DNA of 64,000 nucleotides from Ustilaginoidea virens (Eukaryota > Ascomycota > Sordariomycetes > Hypocreales > Clavicipitaceae): positions 4,154,001-4,218,000 of the forward strand of contig NC_057320.1 of assembly GCF_000687475.1 (NCBI RefSeq), in the 5' to 3' direction. Below are positions 60,476 to 64,000 of this stretch, piece by piece. The notes beneath the pieces were generated by a model. It was given only the letters and a program-made list of their open reading frames with translations. It ran no database searches and was not told the origin of the DNA. Numbering within the stretch: position 1 is the stretch's first letter; every line of letters begins with the position of its first letter. A program made the position numbers and the translations under genes.

Positions 60476-60600
60476 GAATATAATTATACTAGATATCCTA
60501 ATTATATCGGGATATTAGCTTAACTGCTGGTTTGGAGCTATTATTAGTAATAGTACCTATTTTCGCTAATAATAGTGTTTAGGGCATGAATTGATCTAAT
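60476..60600 (-). pseudogene. gag-like gene remnant, N-terminal part
   Basis: Read on the minus strand, the frame of the 44864-45569 remnant continues here once CHR2 and one copy of the 5-bp target site are removed (… SSKPAVKLISRYN … YIQKRILEDD). A possible start Met lies at about 60585. The join in frame supports both the target-site call and the reality of this gene. Confidence 0.45.
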
Positions 60601-61126
60601 GAAAATAGTGGTTAAGATATCGGTTATATAATTTTAAAGGAAATATCGCGACTTTCTGCCTGAATAGCCTCCTTTTTTGATTGATAAGGCCACACGAGTA
60701 TATTAGTAATAAGGCTTTTGACGGATTCAATAGGGAACCTAGAGCTTACTCAAATAGGATCTAGAAAACAGTGGCTTTTACAGCAAAATAAAGATAACAG
60801 TTGATCTTAAGGCTGGGCTATAAGGTAAGGGATAACAATGAGGTTTTATTGTGATATTTACGCAATTGCTACTATGTCAGAATGTATAGGGAAAGATGCG
60901 ATAATGCTTGATTGAAGGAATTAAGTCTCCTCGAAGAGACTTGTGTTCCTAGCTATTTATAGTGGGAAAAGGGGTACCCCTAAGGGCCTACTGATCTAGG
61001 GGGAACTCAGTACATCCGACCTCGGACATGACCGATATCCATATTACAGACAAGCCAATTTCCCTCCGATACCTCCTCCCTCCGCGGAAGACCCGTCTTT
61101 CATTTCTCTGCCTTTTTCCCCGTCTC
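60601..61126. other. transition from RIP-altered DNA to host gene upstream region
   Basis: From 60601 to about 60980 the sequence is AT-rich and unclassified; no convincing frame, LTR or RNA gene is seen. At about 60980-61030 the composition changes sharply to GC-balanced, CpG-containing DNA, taken as the edge of the transposon-rich block and start of the upstream region of the gene at 61661. Confidence 0.6.
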
Positions 61127-61182
61127 TTTTTTTTTTTTTTTTTTTTTTTTTTCCCGCCTGTTTGCCCCCCCCCCCCCCCCCC
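61127..61182 (+). repeat. T26 and C18 homopolymer tracts upstream of the host gene
   Basis: T at 61127-61152 and C at 61165-61182, within a pyrimidine-rich region on the coding strand about 0.5 kb before the ATG. Pyrimidine-rich tracts near transcription starts are common in ascomycete promoters. The short frames translated from them on both strands are not genes. Confidence 0.8.
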
Positions 61183-61660
61183 GCCCCTTGCAACGACGCC
61201 CACACACTCTTGTCTGGCCTGCTCACTCCTCCCCTCTGCCCACACCTCTCCTGGGCGCACACTTCCACACCTCCTCCAACCCATTATCGACACCCCCAAA
61301 CCAGGTCCAGGGTTTCCGTAGCGAAGCCCGTCTCTTGTTCAAGTTCCATCCTCACTTCTGAAATCGACGATAGCTTCAATAGCGGCAAGGACGGACGCCT
61401 TCGTCGACGTCGAGCGGCAGGCCGACCGCCAGAACGAGAACGGTGAGGGGAGCTGAAGCGCCAAGTCTCTTGACGCGTCTGTTGGTTTGGCTTGACAAGC
61501 AGCATACCTCCAGATCGCTTGTTGTTCTCCGACACGTCCCGCCCGTCCTCCTCCTCTTCCCAAGCCTCCCACCCTCCTCACTCACTCATCGCTGCGTCAT
61601 CTCCCAGCTTTTTGTGTGGTATTCTGGCACCGATCGCGAAACCACGGGGCTAGATTCACC

Positions 61661-62528
61661 ATGTCGAGCCTGGGGCCGTCCGGCTCCAATGCCCACGCCG
61701 CCTTGAATTTCTCGCAAGCTAGCCTCAGGCGAAGCGCTGGCTTCCCTCCAACCCACGCAAATCAGCACCAGCACCAGCCCAACAAGCAATCGCCGGCTCC
61801 TCACGCTTCATCGCCGTACCAACCCCAGGGCTACACGTCGCAGCAACCACCCCCGGGGTCATATCCTCCTCACCTCTTTGCCAACCCGCCAGTAAACCCT
61901 AATATCCCCAATGGCCATCCGACTGCGCGGGCTGCAAACTCGCTTGTCCAGCCAAATGCACTCAATGTGCAGCGACAGAGGGCAGCGCCGCCGAGGCAGC
62001 AGATGCCACCCCAACCGAACCCACCGCCCATGATGTTCCCCGGATCCATGAGCCAATCCGTACAGCATGACACTATTCTGTCCCATCAACATCAGCATCA
62101 GCACCAGCATCAGCACCCGCACCAGCATCAACACCAGCATCAGCAGCAACAACAACAGCAACAACAACACCACCAACACCAACAACAGCAGCATGCAACC
62201 CATCAAGCCCATCCTGGCCATCCGAATCACGCACAGCATCAGGCACATCCTCAACAACAAGCGCATCACCAACAGCATGCAGGTCATCAAACCCATCAGC
62301 AACATCAGCAACATCAGCAACAGCACCAACAACACCAACAGCACCAACAACACGCGGCACATCCGGCGCTTCAAGCTCATCCGGCACACCCTGGCCATCA
62401 GGGCCGCCAGAGTGTCCAGCCTCACCAACCTCTCAGCCGCTCACAACAGTCAACACCTCAACAGCAAACTCAGCAGCAGCAGCAGCAGCAACATCAACAA
62501 CAACAACAACAACAACAACAGCAGCAGC

Positions 62529-62571
<43 letters not shown>

Positions 62572-62572
62572 G

Positions 62573-62619
<47 letters not shown>

Positions 62620-63855
62620 ACAGCAACAGCAACAACAGCAACAACAACAACAGAAGCAGCAGCAGCAGCAACCACAAGCTCAAATCACTCCACAGTCAAC
62701 TCCGCAACAATCAACTCCTCAGCCCTCACAACATCAACTGACCCAACAGCAGGCCCCTCCGCAGCCACAGCAGTTGCAGCAGGTTCAGCAGATCAACCAG
62801 GTGCAGGCTTCTCCGCAACAGCCTGCCGCAAACATACCTCAACAGCAAGGAAATCAAGCAGACAGCGAAATGGACGTCGATGGCCATCAGGATGGGGATA
62901 CAGATACTAATGGACTGGATTCGAAACTCATGAGCCCTTCTTACATTCCGTCACAGCCGATGGGGGAGATGATGTCTCCGCCACCCGAAGGTGGAAGCTA
63001 TCCTACGTTGGAAGCGGTGCAGAAAGCAGTGCTGCGATACTGCACCTCTGTTGGTTACGCTATTGTTATTGGCCGCTCCAAAAAGACGGTACCTGGGTTA
63101 AAAAAGGTTCTCTTCGTCTGCGACCGTGCCGGAAAACCACCAAGCCGCGTGAGTCCGGAATCTCGAAAACGCAAAACATCGTCACGGAAATGCGACTGTC
63201 CCTTTGGCTTCTTCGCGATTGAACAGCGAACCCAGTGGACCATTCGCTACCGCCCTGATCCCGCACATCTGCAACACAACCACGGGCCAAGTGAGAGCCC
63301 TTCGAATCATCCAGCAGCCAGAAAACTGGACAGCAAGATGGTTGCTGCCGTGAAACAGCTCAAGGAAAACGGTACGCAAACAAAAACCTGCCAGAAGGTT
63401 TAATATCTACCAATAGCACTTGTGCTAACCCTATCGCAGGCGCAGGCGTATCTGAAACACTAACCATTCTGCAAAACGAAAACCCCGATTGCCACCTCTT
63501 GCCCAGAGATATCTACAATGCCAGGGCTGCTATAAACCGGAACCCCCAGAAAGTGGCGACGGGCTTGGCAGAGAATAGGCCGGCCATATACACCAAACCC
63601 CAACAGTCGCCAGAGGACCGGATTCGTGCCGATCTCCGACGAGAACTTGCCAAATCACGCGAAGATATGCAAAAGATGGAGGAAGAGAATCGGAAAGAAA
63701 TCGAGAGCCTAAAATCTCAATTAGCGGAAAAGGAGAAGCTGATTAAGCGCTTCGAGATGTTCATCGACATTTGTAATGAAAGAGTCATGGTTCAACGGGA
63801 GAGACTTGCAGGAACAGACGGTGTCTCGGCAATCGGGGGAAACCCAGGACCTTGA
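61661..63855 (+). CDS. Gln/His-rich FAR1/WRKY-GCM1-type zinc DNA-binding protein (RfeD/Rbf1-like), two exons
   Basis: Exons 61661-63371 and 63440-63855 give 708 residues. The start at 61661 (TTCACCATG, MSSLGPSGSN) has a good Kozak context; an in-frame ATG at 61616 is possible but less likely. A Pro/Gln-rich N-terminus (1-141) is followed by His/Gln repeats from residue 142, a 40-Gln run at 292-331 coded by mixed CAA/CAG, and an acidic patch (EMDVDG). A FAR1-type zinc domain spans about 445-545, with candidate ligands Cys487, Cys511/Cys513, His539 and His541. The C-terminus has a PRDIYNARAAI motif and a charged coiled coil (about 629-690). FAR1/WRKY-GCM1 domains occur in Mutator-type transposases and in yeast Rbf1/Aft1 regulators. 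The poly-Gln layout and lack of a transposase core favour a nuclear transcription regulator. Codon use is normal and no RIP is visible, although the transposon block ends only about 0.7 kb upstream. Confidence 0.88.
62084..62680 (+). repeat. CAA/CAG/CAT/CAC trinucleotide repeat region
   Basis: About 600 bp coding for His-Gln and poly-Gln. The purest part (62534-62653) codes for 40 uninterrupted Gln with irregularly mixed CAA and CAG, which should limit slippage. The long Leu- or Ala/Val-only frames on the opposite strand are by-products. Confidence 0.9.
63372..63439 (+). other. intron of the FAR1-domain gene (68 nt)
   Basis: Donor GTACGC at 63372, branch-like GTGCTAACC (63422-63430), acceptor CGCAG ending 63439. 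It interrupts a Gly codon (phase 1). A second AG in the same frame 6 nt downstream (63445) would delete Ala-Gly. Retention would stop translation at a TAA about 30 nt into the intron. Confidence 0.85.
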
Positions 63856-64000
63856 ATTCAGAATATATCGCGCTAGTTGTCGTTGACCGATCATCTTGCA
63901 ACGTTTTTTTTTTTCTTTTTTTCTTTTTTTTTTTTTTTATAACTGGGAGCCCTTTATTGCATGTCTGTGTACACGAAGCCTTGGTAGGGGTTCATTTCTC
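63856..64000 (+). other. 3' flank of the FAR1-domain gene
   Basis: After the TGA at 63853-63855 comes an AT-richer stretch with a T-rich tract broken by single C (about 63904-63938), then unassigned sequence. Probable 3' UTR; no classic AATAAA is seen. Confidence 0.5.

Noticed and set aside
61443..61660. A 5' UTR intron before the FAR1-domain gene (GTGAGG at about 61443)
   Set aside because: Donor-like sequence is present but no clear branch point and acceptor pair could be chosen by eye; RNA evidence would be needed.
61859..62683. Long minus-strand and alternative-frame ORFs (poly-Leu, poly-Val/Ala, Asn/Ser) over the poly-Gln exon
   Set aside because: Mirror translations of the CAA/CAG/CAT repeat; the real frame has a zinc domain, an intron and a coiled coil.

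Overview
The window is from a filamentous ascomycete fungus (Pezizomycotina-like). About the first 61 kb is an AT-rich, gene-poor block of nested LTR retrotransposons that carry the marks of repeat-induced point mutation (RIP). TpA-containing words (TAG, CTA, TAT) are in great excess, TpG and CpA are depleted, and the in-frame stops in old coding regions are almost always TAA or TAG where a Gln or Trp codon is expected. At about 60.98 kb the composition switches abruptly to normal GC, and one intact host gene fills 61.66-63.86 kb: a Gln/His-rich protein with a FAR1/WRKY-GCM1-type zinc DNA-binding domain.

Target-site duplications (TSDs) let the stack be unpicked. Four families are present. COP1 is a Ty1/copia family on the minus strand: A 1-3761, cut by the window edge; B, in pieces from 3762 to 44863; C 5256-13268; D 34756-42106; and a solo LTR on the plus strand at 11856-12605. 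COP2 is a second copia family on the minus strand (16262-23852). COP3 is a third copia family on the plus strand (24599-31842 and 46454-53706). CHR is a Ty3/gypsy chromovirus on the plus strand (CHR1 13427-42954, CHR2 45575-60470).

Order of insertion: an old gag-like gene on the minus strand (44864-45569 continuing at 60476-60600) was hit by COP1-B and by CHR2. COP1-B then received COP1-C (TSD AATAT), CHR1 (GGACT) and COP1-A. The 5' LTR of COP1-C received the solo LTR (GAACT). CHR1 received COP2 (ACAGT), COP3-1 (ATTTT) and COP1-D (GCTTA). CHR2 received COP3-2 (TCTAA). Removing the inserts restores element lengths of about 7.3-7.6 kb.

How the parts work: COP1 and COP2 have LTR-gag-PR-INT-RT-RNaseH-LTR order, a primer-binding site matching the anticodon region of initiator tRNA-Met, and a hairpin beside the polypurine tract. 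CHR1 and CHR2 have gag-PR-RT-RNaseH-INT-chromodomain, an 11-nt self-priming site of the Tf1 type, and between pol and the 3' LTR an extra sense-strand reading frame of roughly 600 codons of unknown function. That extra frame is the most interesting unexplained feature of the window. No element has an intact full-length polyprotein, so all look dead as autonomous units, although COP1-C and COP3-2 are only lightly damaged.
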